A stretch of DNA of 64,000 nucleotides from Lentzea cavernae (GCF_014653695.1 NZ_BNAR01000025.1:1-64000); one strand, 5' to 3'. Numbered from the stretch's first letter, positions 1-9,311 are shown. The notes: generated by a model from the sequence alone, not told the origin. Numbers and translations are program-made.

Positions 1-26
1 GTACTAATAGGCCGAGGACTTGTTAC
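1..26 (+). rRNA. 23S rRNA, 3' end (partial)
   Basis: The window opens with the conserved 3'-terminal 23S segment (gtactaataggccgagg). The rest of the gene lies upstream of the window. The exact 3' end is approximate. It sits about 80 bp before a 5S gene, the normal 23S-5S order of a bacterial rRNA operon. Confidence 0.85.
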
Positions 27-103
27 AAAGACGCTACGCATCCACTGTGCGGTTCTGGAAGAACCGAGCGGCATATCGATCGCCGCACGTACAATTCCAC
101 AGA

Positions 104-222
104 GTTTCGGTGATAATAGCGTTGGGGAAACACCCGGTCCCATTCCGAACCCGGTAGTTAAGCCCTTCTGCGCCGATGGTACTGCACTGGTTACGGTGTG
201 GGAGAGTAGGTCGTCGCCGAAC
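104..222 (+). rRNA. rrf: 5S rRNA
   Basis: About 119 nt with the conserved 5S core: the block near 134-160 containing 'cccattccgaacccgg', the 'gccgatggtactgc' block and the closing 'gtgggagagtaggtcg'. Its 5' and 3' ends are complementary. It follows the 23S tail and precedes a terminator, so it is the last gene of the operon. The ends could move by a few bases. Confidence 0.95.
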
Positions 223-233
223 ATTCTTTCCAG

Positions 234-281
234 AAGACCCTTGAGGGTCGAGCACTCCGGTGCTCCCCTCAGGGGTCTTTT
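234..281 (+). terminator. rRNA operon terminator
   Basis: A long GC-rich inverted repeat (agacccttgaggg pairing with cccctcaggggtct) ends in a short T run just after the 5S gene. This is an intrinsic terminator closing the rRNA operon. Confidence 0.85.
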
Positions 282-331
282 GGCGTGCCCGGACGAGGAT
301 TTTCGCTTGCCCACCCTGGTCTGATGGACGC

Positions 332-1156
332 ATGGACGCGGTCGTGCACGCCACCCTGGAATCGTTCGACGCCGCCACACACGATCGGCTGACAGCCGAT
401 CCGGTGCGAAACACCATCGCACTCACGTCGCTGGACCGCATCCGCCGCCTGCCGGCCGAGCACTTCCCGACGCTGATCACCTTCCACGAGGACAACCAGG
501 TCGTGGGTTCCCTGATCCGCACCCCGCCGTGGCCGTTCCAGGCAGCCGACCTACCGCCGGCCGCGGTCGACCTGGCCGTGGCGGTGGCCGCGAAGATCGA
601 CCCGGACGCTCCTGGCGTCACCGGCCCGCGGGAGAGATCAGAGGCGTTCGCCACAGCGACGGGCAAGAGCTACACCGAATCCCTGGCCACCAGGCAGTAC
701 CGCCTCGGCACGCTCGTGCCCCCGTCCGTCGAAGGCACCGGTCGCATGGCCGCGGAGGACGACGTCGAACTCCTGGCGGCCTGGCGCAAGGCATTCCTCG
801 CAGAAGCCGTGCCGGAAGCACCGGACGAGCCGACGGCCGAGACCATGCGGAGCTCCCTGCGCCTGGGCAACGGCCACGCCCTCTGGGTGATCAACGGCAC
901 ACCGGTCGCCTGGGCCGTCGCCAGTCTCCCGCAAGCCGGCATGACGAGGGTCGGCCCGGTCTACACCCCGCCCGAACACCGCCGGCACGGCTATGGCGCG
1001 GCGGTGAGCGCGATCGTCAGCCGGTGGGCGCTCGACCAGGGCGCCACGGACGTCCTGCTCTTCGCCGACCTGACCAACCCGACCTCGAACTCGATCTACC
1101 AGCAGATCGGCTACCAACCACTCGACGACTGGGCGGAGTTCTGGTGGAAGCACTGA
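332..1156 (+). CDS. GNAT-family N-acetyltransferase (first of a tandem pair)
   Basis: 274 residues. The C-terminal third is a GNAT fold: the acetyl-CoA loop region reads VYTPPEHRRHGYGAAV, followed by the late strand and helix with LTNPTSNSIYQQIGY, both typical of GCN5-related acetyltransferases. The N-terminal half is a poorly conserved partner domain. The ATG at 332 is preferred to an upstream ATG inside the rRNA terminator. The next gene overlaps it by 13 bp and is a clear paralogue, so the two are probably co-transcribed. The substrate cannot be told from sequence. Confidence 0.85.
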   Translation: MDAVVHATLESFDAATHDRLTADPVRNTIALTSLDRIRRLPAEHFPTLITFHEDNQVVGSLIRTPPWPFQAADLPPAAVDLAVAVAAKIDPDAPGVTGPRERSEAFATATGKSYTESLATRQYRLGTLVPPSVEGTGRMAAEDDVELLAAWRKAFLAEAVPEAPDEPTAETMRSSLRLGNGHALWVINGTPVAWAVASLPQAGMTRVGPVYTPPEHRRHGYGAAVSAIVSRWALDQGATDVLLFADLTNPTSNSIYQQIGYQPLDDWAEFWWKH

Positions 1157-1992
1157 GCCACAACGACATCAGGGACTTCCTCGCCGTGGCGGGGGACTTC
1201 CTCGGCGCCGATCCGGTGAACCACAGCGTGCACCTGACAGGCCTCGACGCCGCGCTGCAGGGACGCAGACCGGCGGTCACGCTGATCTCCCTGCACGACG
1301 ACGGAAGCGTCGTCGGCGCGGCGACCAGGATGCAGGGCCGCCCGTTGCACGTCGCCGCGATGCCGGTCACCGCCGCACCGCTGGTGGCGGAGGCCCTGCG
1401 CGGCGAGGAGATCACCGAGGTCACCGGCACGCGGGACAAGGTCGAGGCCTTCCGCAGGCTGTGGCGAGAGGGCGGCACGGAGACCTACGCCCTGCGCCTG
1501 TACCGACTGGAGGACCTGGTGGTGCCGGACGTGCCGGGGGAGTCGAGGCTCGCCACCCCCGCCGACGACGACCTGATCACCGAGTGGTGGATCCAGTTCG
1601 TCGCCGAACTCGACGGCCTCCCGCGCGACGAGGCCGAGAAGCGGGCGGGCGACAGCCGGTGGATGGACGCGGGCCACGTCCTGTGGCTCGTCGACGGCGT
1701 CCCCGTGTCCTGGGCCGGGAGCACCGCCCCACTCGCCGGCGTGTCCAGGGTCGGCCCGGTCTACACACCACCCGAGCACCGGCGGCACGGTTACGCGGCC
1801 GCCGTCACCGCGGCGGTCAGCCAGTGGGCGTACGGCGAAGGCGTCGAGCACGTCGTGCTGGCGGCGGACCTCGCCAACCCCACGGCCAACTCCATCTACC
1901 AGGGCATCGGCTTCCGCCCGGTCTCCGACTGGTCGGAGTACCGCTGGGACCAGGCGCTGCCTCCGGGACCCTCGTCCGCGTCTCTCACCTGA
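1144..1992 (+). CDS. GNAT-family N-acetyltransferase (second of a tandem pair)
   Basis: 282 residues from the GTG at 1144, which overlaps the end of the preceding paralogue. The C-terminal GNAT domain has the same VYTPPEHRRHGYAAAV loop and a closely matching LANPTANSIYQGIGF segment. Both proteins also share layout in the N-terminal half, so they arose by tandem duplication. The start is inferred from translational coupling. The last ~12 residues are low complexity. Substrate unknown. Confidence 0.83.
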   Translation: MEALSHNDIRDFLAVAGDFLGADPVNHSVHLTGLDAALQGRRPAVTLISLHDDGSVVGAATRMQGRPLHVAAMPVTAAPLVAEALRGEEITEVTGTRDKVEAFRRLWREGGTETYALRLYRLEDLVVPDVPGESRLATPADDDLITEWWIQFVAELDGLPRDEAEKRAGDSRWMDAGHVLWLVDGVPVSWAGSTAPLAGVSRVGPVYTPPEHRRHGYAAAVTAAVSQWAYGEGVEHVVLAADLANPTANSIYQGIGFRPVSDWSEYRWDQALPPGPSSASLT

Positions 1993-2011
1993 CGAACTCG
2001 CAGGGCAGCGC

Positions 2012-2506
2012 CTAGCCGAACAGCTCAGGCGACAGCGGGCGGTTGCGGACGTGGGAGGAGAACACGAGCGACGTGGTGGTGTCGCCGTAGCGCTGCATCA
2101 CCTCGACGAGCTCCTCCAGTTCGGCCATCGACCGGCAGACGACCCGCAGCAACCAGCAGTCGTCGCCGGTCACGTGGTCGGCGTCGAGGACCTGGGGCAG
2201 CACCAGCACCTGCGCGCGGAACCGCGGCGTGTCCAGCGACCGCACCCGCACGCGCACGATCGACTCGATCGGCAGTCCCAGCCGGGCGGGCGCGAGCACC
2301 GCGGTGAAGCCCGTGATCACGCCGAGGGCCTCCAGGCGCCGCACCCGTTCGGTCACCGCCGGCGCGGACAGCGACACCTCGCGGCCCAGTGCCGTGAACG
2401 ACATCCGCCCGTCCTGCTGCAGCAGCGACAGGATCTTCCAATCCACCGCGTCGAGTTCCACCTGGGAATCATAGGGAGAACGGTCCGAACGCCTGGAGTT
2501 CCGCAT
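2012..2506 (-). CDS. Lrp/AsnC-family transcriptional regulator
   Basis: 164 residues with an N-terminal winged helix (LDAVDWKILSLLQQDGR, then the recognition helix around SAPAVTERVRRLE) and a C-terminal RAM ligand-binding domain (VTGDDCWLLRV). A shorter start near VELDAVD is possible because the first ~16 residues are atypical. It is divergent from a rhodanese gene 34 bp away and probably controls it, itself, or both. Lrp proteins usually bind an amino acid as effector; the ligand here is unknown. Confidence 0.9.
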   Translation of the reverse strand: MRNSRRSDRSPYDSQVELDAVDWKILSLLQQDGRMSFTALGREVSLSAPAVTERVRRLEALGVITGFTAVLAPARLGLPIESIVRVRVRSLDTPRFRAQVLVLPQVLDADHVTGDDCWLLRVVCRSMAELEELVEVMQRYGDTTTSLVFSSHVRNRPLSPELFG

Positions 2507-2540
2507 GTCCTGAGAGGACCGGCGCCAGCAGGATCAGGGC

Positions 2541-2972
2541 ATGACGAACGCACTGCGCTTCCCCGCCGCCGACCCGCGGGCCGCCGCGGCCCACTTCGCC
2601 GCCGAACTCGCGTTCGAGGCCGACCCCGACGACGTGCACCGCGACCTCCAGGACGGCAACACCAGCGGCTACGTGCTCGTGGAGACGCGGGCACCGGAAG
2701 CGTTTGCGCAGGCTCGCATCCCCGGTGCTATCAACCTGCCCTACCGCGACCTGCCCGCCGTTCTCGACCTCGATCCCGGCTTGGTCTACGTCTGCTACTG
2801 CGAGAGCTTCCAGTGCAACGCGGCGACCAAGGGCGCGCTCGCACTCGCCCAGCGGGGGTACCGCGTGAAGCGGCTGTCCGGCGGCATCACCGCGTGGCGG
2901 GACGCGGGCTATCCGGTCGAGTCCGATCACCTCGCCGGAGCAGGTGTATCCAAGGTCGCGTGTCGCTGCTGA
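2541..2972 (+). CDS. Rhodanese-like domain protein
   Basis: 143 residues. The rhodanese fold is visible from about residue 45: YVLVETRAPEAFAQARIPGAINLP, the active-site region VYVCYCESFQCNAATKGA, and GYRVKRLSGGITAWRDAGYPVE at the end. The active-site loop contains several cysteines instead of the usual single Cys followed by a basic loop, so activity is not certain. It is transcribed divergently from the Lrp regulator. Rhodaneses transfer sulfane sulfur; the acceptor here is unknown. Confidence 0.88.
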   Translation: MTNALRFPAADPRAAAAHFAAELAFEADPDDVHRDLQDGNTSGYVLVETRAPEAFAQARIPGAINLPYRDLPAVLDLDPGLVYVCYCESFQCNAATKGALALAQRGYRVKRLSGGITAWRDAGYPVESDHLAGAGVSKVACRC

Positions 2973-2997
2973 GGACGGCCCACCTAGGCTCAAGTGC

Positions 2998-3753
2998 GTG
3001 AACGCACCTCGACTGCTCGTTCTGCAGCCCTCGGAGTCGGACCCGCTGGCCAAGCTCGGTGACTGGCTCGAAGCCGAGGGCGTCGAGCTCGACCTCGTCC
3101 AGCTCAAGAGCGAACCCGCGCCGGCGAACCTCGACGGCTACCAGGGCGTCATCTGCCTCGGCGGCGAGATGGGCGCGCTCGACGACCTCGACCACCCGTG
3201 GCTCGCGGACGCGCGCCGGCTGCTCTCCAGCGCGGTGTCGAAGAAGGTGCCGACGCTCGCGATCTGCCTCGGCGCGCAGCTGCTCGCGGCCGCCACGGGC
3301 GGTCAGGTGCGCAAGGGTCCACAAGGGCCGGAGGTCGGCGTGCTGCTGGTGGCGAAGCGGGACGCGGCGGGCATGGACCCGCTGTTCGCCGACCTGCCGT
3401 TCACCCCCGACGTCCTGCAGTTCCACAACGACGAGGTGCACCTGCTGCCGCCCGGCGCGGAGCACCTCGCGGCGTCCCCGAGATATCCGAATCAGGCGTT
3501 CCGTGTCGGGGAGAGCGCTTACGGCCTGCAGTTCCACATCGAGACGACCCCGGAAATCGTCTTGCACTGGGCCGCGAAGGATCCGGATTCGGCGTCCTGC
3601 GCGCGGCCCCACCACTTCGACCAGGAGTTCCTCGAGGAAGCGCACCGCGACTTCGAGGAGGTGTGGCAGCCGTTCGTCGCCCGATTCGCGAAACTCGTTC
3701 GGGGAGAACTGTTGCCCGCGGGTGGTCTGGGCACACAACTTCCGTTGGTGTGA
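2998..3753 (+). CDS. Type 1 glutamine amidotransferase-like protein
   Basis: 251 residues from the GTG at 2998. It has the class I GATase triad elements: the nucleophile Cys in LAICLGAQLLA and the His-Glu pair in LQFHIETTPE. The oxyanion region reads ICLGGEMGAL. No synthetase domain is attached. Free-standing proteins of this type are often annotated as GMP-synthase-like or gamma-glutamyl hydrolases. It starts 25 bp after the rhodanese gene and may share its transcript. Confidence 0.87.
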   Translation: MNAPRLLVLQPSESDPLAKLGDWLEAEGVELDLVQLKSEPAPANLDGYQGVICLGGEMGALDDLDHPWLADARRLLSSAVSKKVPTLAICLGAQLLAAATGGQVRKGPQGPEVGVLLVAKRDAAGMDPLFADLPFTPDVLQFHNDEVHLLPPGAEHLAASPRYPNQAFRVGESAYGLQFHIETTPEIVLHWAAKDPDSASCARPHHFDQEFLEEAHRDFEEVWQPFVARFAKLVRGELLPAGGLGTQLPLV

Positions 3754-3839
3754 CGTTACTTTCGTAGGTTTTAAGACATCCTCCGTTGGCGGTACCGTAA
3801 TCTCCTGGACAGCTTGTTCGATCCAGCCGGAGGATCACT

Positions 3840-4973
3840 GTGGATCCCGCTCTTGTAGTGATCATCGTCGTCATCACTGCTCTCATCTTCGACTTCACCA
3901 ACGGGTTCCACGACACGGCCAACGCCATGGCCACCTCCATCGCCACGGGTGCGCTCAAGCCCCGCACGGCGGTCGCGTTGTCGGCGGTTCTCAACCTCGT
4001 CGGCGCGTTCCTCTCCGTCGAGGTCGCCAAGACCATCTCCGGCGGCATCGTCGACGACGCCCAGATCACGCCCGCCATCATCTTCGGCGGGCTGGTCGGC
4101 GCCATCATGTGGAACCTCGTCACCTGGTACGCGGGGCTGCCGTCGAGCTCGTCGCACGCCCTGTTCGGCGGTCTGATCGGCGCGGCCTGGGTCTCGTCCG
4201 GTGTGGACGCCATCCACTTCGCGAAGGTCGTCGACAAGGTCCTGGTCCCCGCGATCGTGGCGCCGCTCGTCGCCGGTCTGGTCGCGGCCATCGCCACGAT
4301 CATCGTGTACAGGCTGAAGAAGGCCGCTGACCCGCGCGTCGCGCACACCGGCTTCAAGGTCGGCCAGGTCGCGTCCGCCTCGCTGGTCTCCCTCGCGCAC
4401 GGCACGAACGACGCGCAGAAGACCATGGGCATCATCACGCTCGCCCTGATCACGTCCGGCTCCCTCGCGCCCGGCTCCGGCCCGCCCACCTGGGTGATCA
4501 TCAGCGCCGGTCTCGCCATCGCGGCCGGCACCTACCTCGGCGGCTGGCGCATCACGCACACCCTGGGCCGCGGCCTGACGACCATCGAGCCCGCGCAGGG
4601 CTTCGCGGCGCAGACCTCGACCGCCACGGCCATCCTCGCGTCGTCGCACCTCGGCTTCGCGCTCTCCACCACGCACGTCGCGTCCGGCGGCATCATGGGC
4701 TCCGGCCTCGGCCGCGACCGCCGCGGCGTCAAGTGGGGCACCATGGGCAAGATGGCCGCGGGCTGGCTGCTCACGCTGCCCGCCGCCGGCATCGTCGGAG
4801 CGCTCGCGGGCAAGTGGGCGTCCACCGGCGCCGTGGGGATCATCGGCGTCGCCGCGATCGGCATCGTCGTGTCGGCCGTCATCTGGATCCTGGCCCGGCG
4901 TGAGCCGATCAAGCCCGAGCACATCGTCGACGAGGTCGCCGCCCAGGCCGAGCTGCACAAGGTGGCGGCATGA
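3840..4973 (+). CDS. PiT-family inorganic phosphate transporter
   Basis: 377 residues, an integral membrane protein. The PiT signatures occur at both ends: FDFTNGFHDTANAMATSIATG near residue 15 and LAHGTNDAQKTMGII near residue 190. These are the two inverted halves of PHO4-type carriers that move phosphate with H+ or Na+. The GTG start at 3840 follows a gaggat ribosome-binding region. The next small membrane gene overlaps it by 4 bp, so the two are translationally coupled. Confidence 0.95.
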   Translation: MDPALVVIIVVITALIFDFTNGFHDTANAMATSIATGALKPRTAVALSAVLNLVGAFLSVEVAKTISGGIVDDAQITPAIIFGGLVGAIMWNLVTWYAGLPSSSSHALFGGLIGAAWVSSGVDAIHFAKVVDKVLVPAIVAPLVAGLVAAIATIIVYRLKKAADPRVAHTGFKVGQVASASLVSLAHGTNDAQKTMGIITLALITSGSLAPGSGPPTWVIISAGLAIAAGTYLGGWRITHTLGRGLTTIEPAQGFAAQTSTATAILASSHLGFALSTTHVASGGIMGSGLGRDRRGVKWGTMGKMAAGWLLTLPAAGIVGALAGKWASTGAVGIIGVAAIGIVVSAVIWILARREPIKPEHIVDEVAAQAELHKVAA

Positions 4974-5155
4974 AGGTCGACTGGTCGGCGCTGCTGCAGG
5001 TCTTCGGCGCCACGCTGCTGGTCACGGTTCTGGTCGTGACGTTGTTCGTCGTCGGCATCCGCGCTCTGTCGGGTGACAAGAAGGTCCCCGCGTACGCGAG
5101 CTTCGCCGGTTGTGTCGCCGTGGTGCTCTACGGACTCTCACTGATCGTCTTCTGA
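4970..5155 (+). CDS. Small two-helix membrane protein linked to PiT
   Basis: 61 residues with two predicted membrane helices (about residues 9-29 and 42-60) separated by a short polar loop with GDKKVPAYAS. The ATG overlaps the PiT stop codon. Small membrane proteins next to PiT genes recur in actinomycetes. A role as a transporter accessory is inferred from position only. Confidence 0.8.
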   Translation: MKVDWSALLQVFGATLLVTVLVVTLFVVGIRALSGDKKVPAYASFAGCVAVVLYGLSLIVF

Positions 5156-5184
5156 CCGTGTGAGCGTATTAGGGTTTGCTCACG

Positions 5185-8085
5185 ATGAGCGAACCAGTCC
5201 GCCACGCGTCCCCAGCACGATTCGGCCTCACCGAGCCGCGCAGCGAGGAAGTGCTGCGCGGCCTCGGCCTGTGGGCTGACAGACGGCCTTCCGACGGTTC
5301 GGAACCGGTGCTGGCCGCCCTCTCCCGCTCTCCCGATCCCGACCTCGCCCTCCGCGGCTTGGAGCGGCTCCAAGGCGTCGCCGACTGGGACGCCCTGTCG
5401 GCCGCGCTGCACGAGGACGTCGTGGTGCGCGGGCGGCTGCTCGCCGTGCTCGGCTCGTCCACGGCGCTGTCGGACTTCCTGGTCGCGAACCCCGGACGGT
5501 GGCGTTCGCTGACCGACGGGGTCGACGTGTCGCTGGACCTGGCAGAAGACGACGTGCTGCGCACCGAGTACCGGGCGAGGCTGCTGATCGTCGCGGCCAA
5601 CGACCTGGCGCACGTCGTCGAGCCCGATCTGCCGTTCGTCCCTTACGACACGGTGGCCGCGCAACTGTCCGATTTGGCCGTGTCGGCTCTTCGGGCGTCG
5701 CTGAAGCTCGCCGCGGAACGCGTGAACGGTGCTGACCGCTGCCGGCTCGCGGTGATCGCGATGGGCAAGTGCGGCGCGAACGAGCTCAACTACGTGAGTG
5801 ACGTCGACGTCGTGTTCGTCGCCGAGGGCGACCTGGGCGTGGCGACGCGGCTGGCCAGCACGATGATGCAGATCGCGGGCCAGTCGTGCTTCGAGGTCGA
5901 CGCGGCGCTGCGGCCCGAGGGCAAGGCGGGCGCGCTGGTCCGCACGCTCGACGGGCATGCGTCGTACTACAAGAAGTGGGCGCGGACCTGGGAGTTCCAG
6001 GCGCTGCTCAAGGCGCGGCCGGTCGCCGGTGACGCCGAGCTGGGACAGGCGTACCTCGACGTCGTGCGCCCGTACGTGTGGACGGCGGCGGAGCGCGAGA
6101 ACTTCGTCGAGGACGTGCAGGCGATGCGGCGCCGCGTCGAGGACCACGTGCCGACCGGGCTCGCCGACCGCGAGCTGAAGCTCGGCCGCGGTGGTCTGCG
6201 CGACGTCGAGTTCGCGGTGCAGCTGTTGCAGCTCGTGCACGGGCGGTCCGACGAGGGCCTGCGCATCCAGGCGACGACGGCCGCGTTGGCCGTGCTGGGC
6301 CAGGGCGGGTACGTCGGGCGGGACGACGCGGCGGACTTCGGGCGCTCGTACCGGTTCCTGCGCACGCTCGAGCACCGGCTGCAGCTGCAGCGCTTGTTGC
6401 GCACGCACCTCTTCCCCGCCGACGACGACGTGGCGGCGTTGCGCTGGCTGGCGCGGTCGGTCGGGCTGGCGGCGGACGGGCGCAAGTCCGAGGGGCAGGT
6501 GCTGCTCGCGGAGTTCCGCAAGCACGCCAACCAGGTCCGGCGGCTGCACGAGAAGCTGTTCTACCGTCCGCTGCTGCAGTCCGTGGCGGGCGTGCCGACC
6601 GAGGCGTTGCGGCTCACCACCAAGGAGGCCGTGGCCCGGCTGGCGGCCCTGGGCTACACCTCGCCCGACGGCGCGTTGCGGCACATCCAGGCGTTGACGC
6701 ACGGGATGTCCCGGCGTGCTCGCATCCAGGGCGCGCTGCTGCCGGTGCTGCTCGACCTCTTCGCCGGCACGCCCGATCCGGACGGCGGTCTGCTCGCGTA
6801 CCGGAAGGTGTCCGAGGCGCTCGCGGAAACTCCCTGGTACCTGAGGCTCCTGCGCGACGAGGGCGCGGTCGTCCAACGGCTCGCGGTGCTGCTGGGCACC
6901 TCGCGGCTGGTGCCCGATCTGCTCGTCCGCGCGCCGGAGGTGTTGCGGCTCTTGGCGGACACCGACGCGCTTGTTGGCGGAGATCCGCACGCGATCGGGA
7001 AACCCTTGCGCAGCGCCGTTTCCCGGTACGGGGACGCGGCGCGGGCGATCGCGGCCGCGCGATCGTTGAGGCGCCACGAGATGTTGCGGATCGCCGCCGC
7101 GGACCTGCTGGGGTTCATGCCGTTGAGCACGGTGTGCGTCTCGCTGTCCGAGGTGTGGGGTTCGGTGCTGCAGAGCGCTTTGGACGCGGCGGTGCGCGCG
7201 TCCGGTGAGCCGGTCGCGGCGTTGTCCGTCATCGGCATGGGACGGCTCGGCGGGCACGAGCTCGGCTACGGCTCGGACGCCGACGTGCTGTTCGTGTGCA
7301 GGCCGTTGGAGGGCGTGACCGACGCCGACGCGGTGAAGTGGGCCAGCGGGGTCGTGGAGAAGATCCGGCGGCTGCTCGGCGCCCCGTCGCAGGACCCGCC
7401 GCTGCAGGTCGACGCGGACCTGCGGCCCGAGGGCCGGCAGGGGCCGCTGGTGCGGACGCTCGAGTCCTACCGCGCGTACTACCGGCAGTGGGCCGAGATC
7501 TGGGAGAAGCAGGCGTTGCTGCGGGCCCGGTTCATCGCCGGTGACGCCGCTCTGGGCGCCGACTTCGAAGAGCTGATCGAGCCGCTGCGGTACCCGGCCG
7601 GCGGGCTGGACGCGGCGTCGGTGCGGGAGATCCGGCGGATCAAGGCGCGGGTCGACGCGGAACGGCTGCCGCGCGGCGCCGACCCGAGCACGCACACCAA
7701 GCTCGGCCGCGGCGGGCTCGCGGACGTCGAGTGGACCGTGCAGTTGTTGCAGCTGCAGCACTCCGGTGCCGTGCCGGGCCTGCGCACACCGTCCACAACG
7801 GCCGCGATGGAGGCCGCCGTCTCCGCCGGCCTGCTGGCCGCCGAGGACGCGGCCGCGCTGACGGCGGCGTGGAACCTGGCGACGCAGGCCCGCAACGCCG
7901 TGACGCTGGTGCGCGGCAAGGCGTCCGATCAACTGCCGACGTCCGGCCGCGACCTCGTCGCCGTGGCGTCGGTGATGGGGCACGAGCCCGGCGGTGATCC
8001 GGGGGAGTTCATCGAGGAGTACCGCAGGACCACCCGTCGTGCACGTGCGGTCGCGGAGCGTGTCTTCTACGGTGAGAAACCGTGA
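5185..8085 (+). CDS. glnE: Bifunctional glutamine synthetase adenylyltransferase / adenylyl-removing enzyme
   Basis: 966 residues, the usual GlnE length. It has two nucleotidyltransferase domains, each with the G-(K/R)-x-G-x-x-E-L-x-Y-x-S-D-x-D motif: GKCGANELNYVSDVDVVF near residue 195 and GRLGGHELGYGSDADVLF near residue 684. The first half removes and the second adds AMP on glutamine synthetase according to nitrogen status. An in-frame TTG lies 9 bp upstream, but ATG 5185 is preferred. glnA, its target, is 7 kb downstream on the opposite strand; in M. tuberculosis the two are neighbours, and here an inserted element and other genes separate them. Confidence 0.96.
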   Translation: MSEPVRHASPARFGLTEPRSEEVLRGLGLWADRRPSDGSEPVLAALSRSPDPDLALRGLERLQGVADWDALSAALHEDVVVRGRLLAVLGSSTALSDFLVANPGRWRSLTDGVDVSLDLAEDDVLRTEYRARLLIVAANDLAHVVEPDLPFVPYDTVAAQLSDLAVSALRASLKLAAERVNGADRCRLAVIAMGKCGANELNYVSDVDVVFVAEGDLGVATRLASTMMQIAGQSCFEVDAALRPEGKAGALVRTLDGHASYYKKWARTWEFQALLKARPVAGDAELGQAYLDVVRPYVWTAAERENFVEDVQAMRRRVEDHVPTGLADRELKLGRGGLRDVEFAVQLLQLVHGRSDEGLRIQATTAALAVLGQGGYVGRDDAADFGRSYRFLRTLEHRLQLQRLLRTHLFPADDDVAALRWLARSVGLAADGRKSEGQVLLAEFRKHANQVRRLHEKLFYRPLLQSVAGVPTEALRLTTKEAVARLAALGYTSPDGALRHIQALTHGMSRRARIQGALLPVLLDLFAGTPDPDGGLLAYRKVSEALAETPWYLRLLRDEGAVVQRLAVLLGTSRLVPDLLVRAPEVLRLLADTDALVGGDPHAIGKPLRSAVSRYGDAARAIAAARSLRRHEMLRIAAADLLGFMPLSTVCVSLSEVWGSVLQSALDAAVRASGEPVAALSVIGMGRLGGHELGYGSDADVLFVCRPLEGVTDADAVKWASGVVEKIRRLLGAPSQDPPLQVDADLRPEGRQGPLVRTLESYRAYYRQWAEIWEKQALLRARFIAGDAALGADFEELIEPLRYPAGGLDAASVREIRRIKARVDAERLPRGADPSTHTKLGRGGLADVEWTVQLLQLQHSGAVPGLRTPSTTAAMEAAVSAGLLAAEDAAALTAAWNLATQARNAVTLVRGKASDQLPTSGRDLVAVASVMGHEPGGDPGEFIEEYRRTTRRARAVAERVFYGEKP

Positions 8086-9014
8086 AAGCCATCGCGCTGA
8101 CCGAGTTCGGCGACGCCGAGGTCATGTCGTTGCAGGAACTGCCCGATCCGCTGCTCGGGCCCGACCAGGTCCTGGTGGAGGTGCGTGCCGCCGGGGTGAA
8201 CCCGGTGGACACCAAGATCAGAGCCGGGTACCTGCGGGGCCTGATGCCGCACCACACACCGCTGATCCCCGGCTGGGACGTGGCAGGCGTCGTGCGCGCG
8301 GTCGGCATCGGCGTGCAGGCCTGGAAGCCGGGCGACGAGGTGCTGGCGTACGCGCGCAAGGACCACGTCCAGTTCGGCGCCTACGGCGAGCTGATCTCGC
8401 TGCCGGACCGGCTCGTCGCGCGCAAACCGTCCACCGTGGACTTCGTGACCGCGGCAGCGTTGCCGCTGGCAGGGCTGACGGCGTTGCAGTCGCTGAAGGC
8501 CATCGGCGCCGGCTCCGGTGACGTCGTGCTGGTGCACGCGGCCGCCGGTGGCGTCGGGCACCTGCAGGTGCAGATCGCGCGGGTGCTCGGCGCGTCACGG
8601 GTGATCGGCACCGCGTCGCCGCGCAACCACGACTTCGTGCGTTCGCTGGGGGCCGAGCCGGTCGCCTACGGTGACGCGCTGGTCGACGCGGTGGCGGAGC
8701 TCGTCGGTGGCGACGGCCTGGTCGACGCCGTGGCCGACAACGCGGGCGGGCTCGCGTTCGACCAGTCGTTGCGGCTGGTGCGCGACCGGGCGCGGATGAC
8801 GTCCATTGTGGACGGCCCGCGGGCGCTGGAGAACGGCGTGGTCAACACGTGGGCCCGGCCCGACGCCGAGCAGACGCGGTGGCTGGTGGACCTCGTCGCG
8901 GACGGCCGGCTTCGGGTCGAGGTGCAGCAGACGTTTCCCTTGGAGGAAGCCGTGAAAGCGCACAAGCTGCTCGAAGGTGGCCACGTGCGGGGAAAAGTTG
9001 TGCTGACGGTCTGA
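8082..9014 (+). CDS. Quinone-oxidoreductase-like medium-chain dehydrogenase (zinc-independent)
   Basis: 310 residues. The N-terminal GroES-like domain reads AGVNPVDTKIRAGYLRG, and the Rossmann nucleotide-binding loop is VHAAAGGVGHLQVQIARVLGA near residue 150. No zinc-binding cysteines are visible, as in NADPH:quinone reductases (QOR type). The GTG start overlaps the glnE stop codon by 4 bp, so it is coupled to glnE although no functional link is known. Substrate unknown. Confidence 0.9.
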   Translation: MKAIALTEFGDAEVMSLQELPDPLLGPDQVLVEVRAAGVNPVDTKIRAGYLRGLMPHHTPLIPGWDVAGVVRAVGIGVQAWKPGDEVLAYARKDHVQFGAYGELISLPDRLVARKPSTVDFVTAAALPLAGLTALQSLKAIGAGSGDVVLVHAAAGGVGHLQVQIARVLGASRVIGTASPRNHDFVRSLGAEPVAYGDALVDAVAELVGGDGLVDAVADNAGGLAFDQSLRLVRDRARMTSIVDGPRALENGVVNTWARPDAEQTRWLVDLVADGRLRVEVQQTFPLEEAVKAHKLLEGGHVRGKVVLTV

Positions 9015-9034
9015 AATCTTCAGGTATTTCTTCA

Positions 9035-9071
9035 GGTTCGGGGGCGCTCCTGGCCGGAACGCCCCCGAACC
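9035..9071. terminator. Bidirectional terminator between convergent genes
   Basis: A 12-bp perfect inverted repeat (ggttcgggggcg / cgcccccgaacc) lies between the stop codons of the dehydrogenase and the small gene on the opposite strand. It can serve both. Confidence 0.75.
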
Positions 9072-9077
9072 GGGGAC

Positions 9078-9311
9078 TCACTCCTCGTCGGCGTCCGGGT
9101 CCACCGCCGGAGCGCTGGTGTAGACCTCGACGACCCATTCCTCCACCAACGTGTCAGCGTCGTCGGTGTCGGGAACGAGCCTGTTGTAGACGCGGACACC
9201 GAGGTCGAGCACGTCAGCGGCCTGAACCGCTTCGAGGGCCTCGGCCGCCGAGTCGACGATGTGGGTGGTGAGCAGCTGCGGAGCCGTGAATTCGGCGACA
9301 TCTTGGGACAC
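9078..9311 (-). CDS. Small acidic hypothetical protein
   Basis: 77 residues, very acidic (C-terminus VDPDADEE), no membrane segment and no recognised motif. Amphipathic helices are likely around AAEALEAVQAADVLD. It is transcribed towards the dehydrogenase and shares its terminator. GC3 is high and typical of genuine genes here. Function unknown. Confidence 0.7.
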   Translation of the reverse strand: MSQDVAEFTAPQLLTTHIVDSAAEALEAVQAADVLDLGVRVYNRLVPDTDDADTLVEEWVVEVYTSAPAVDPDADEE

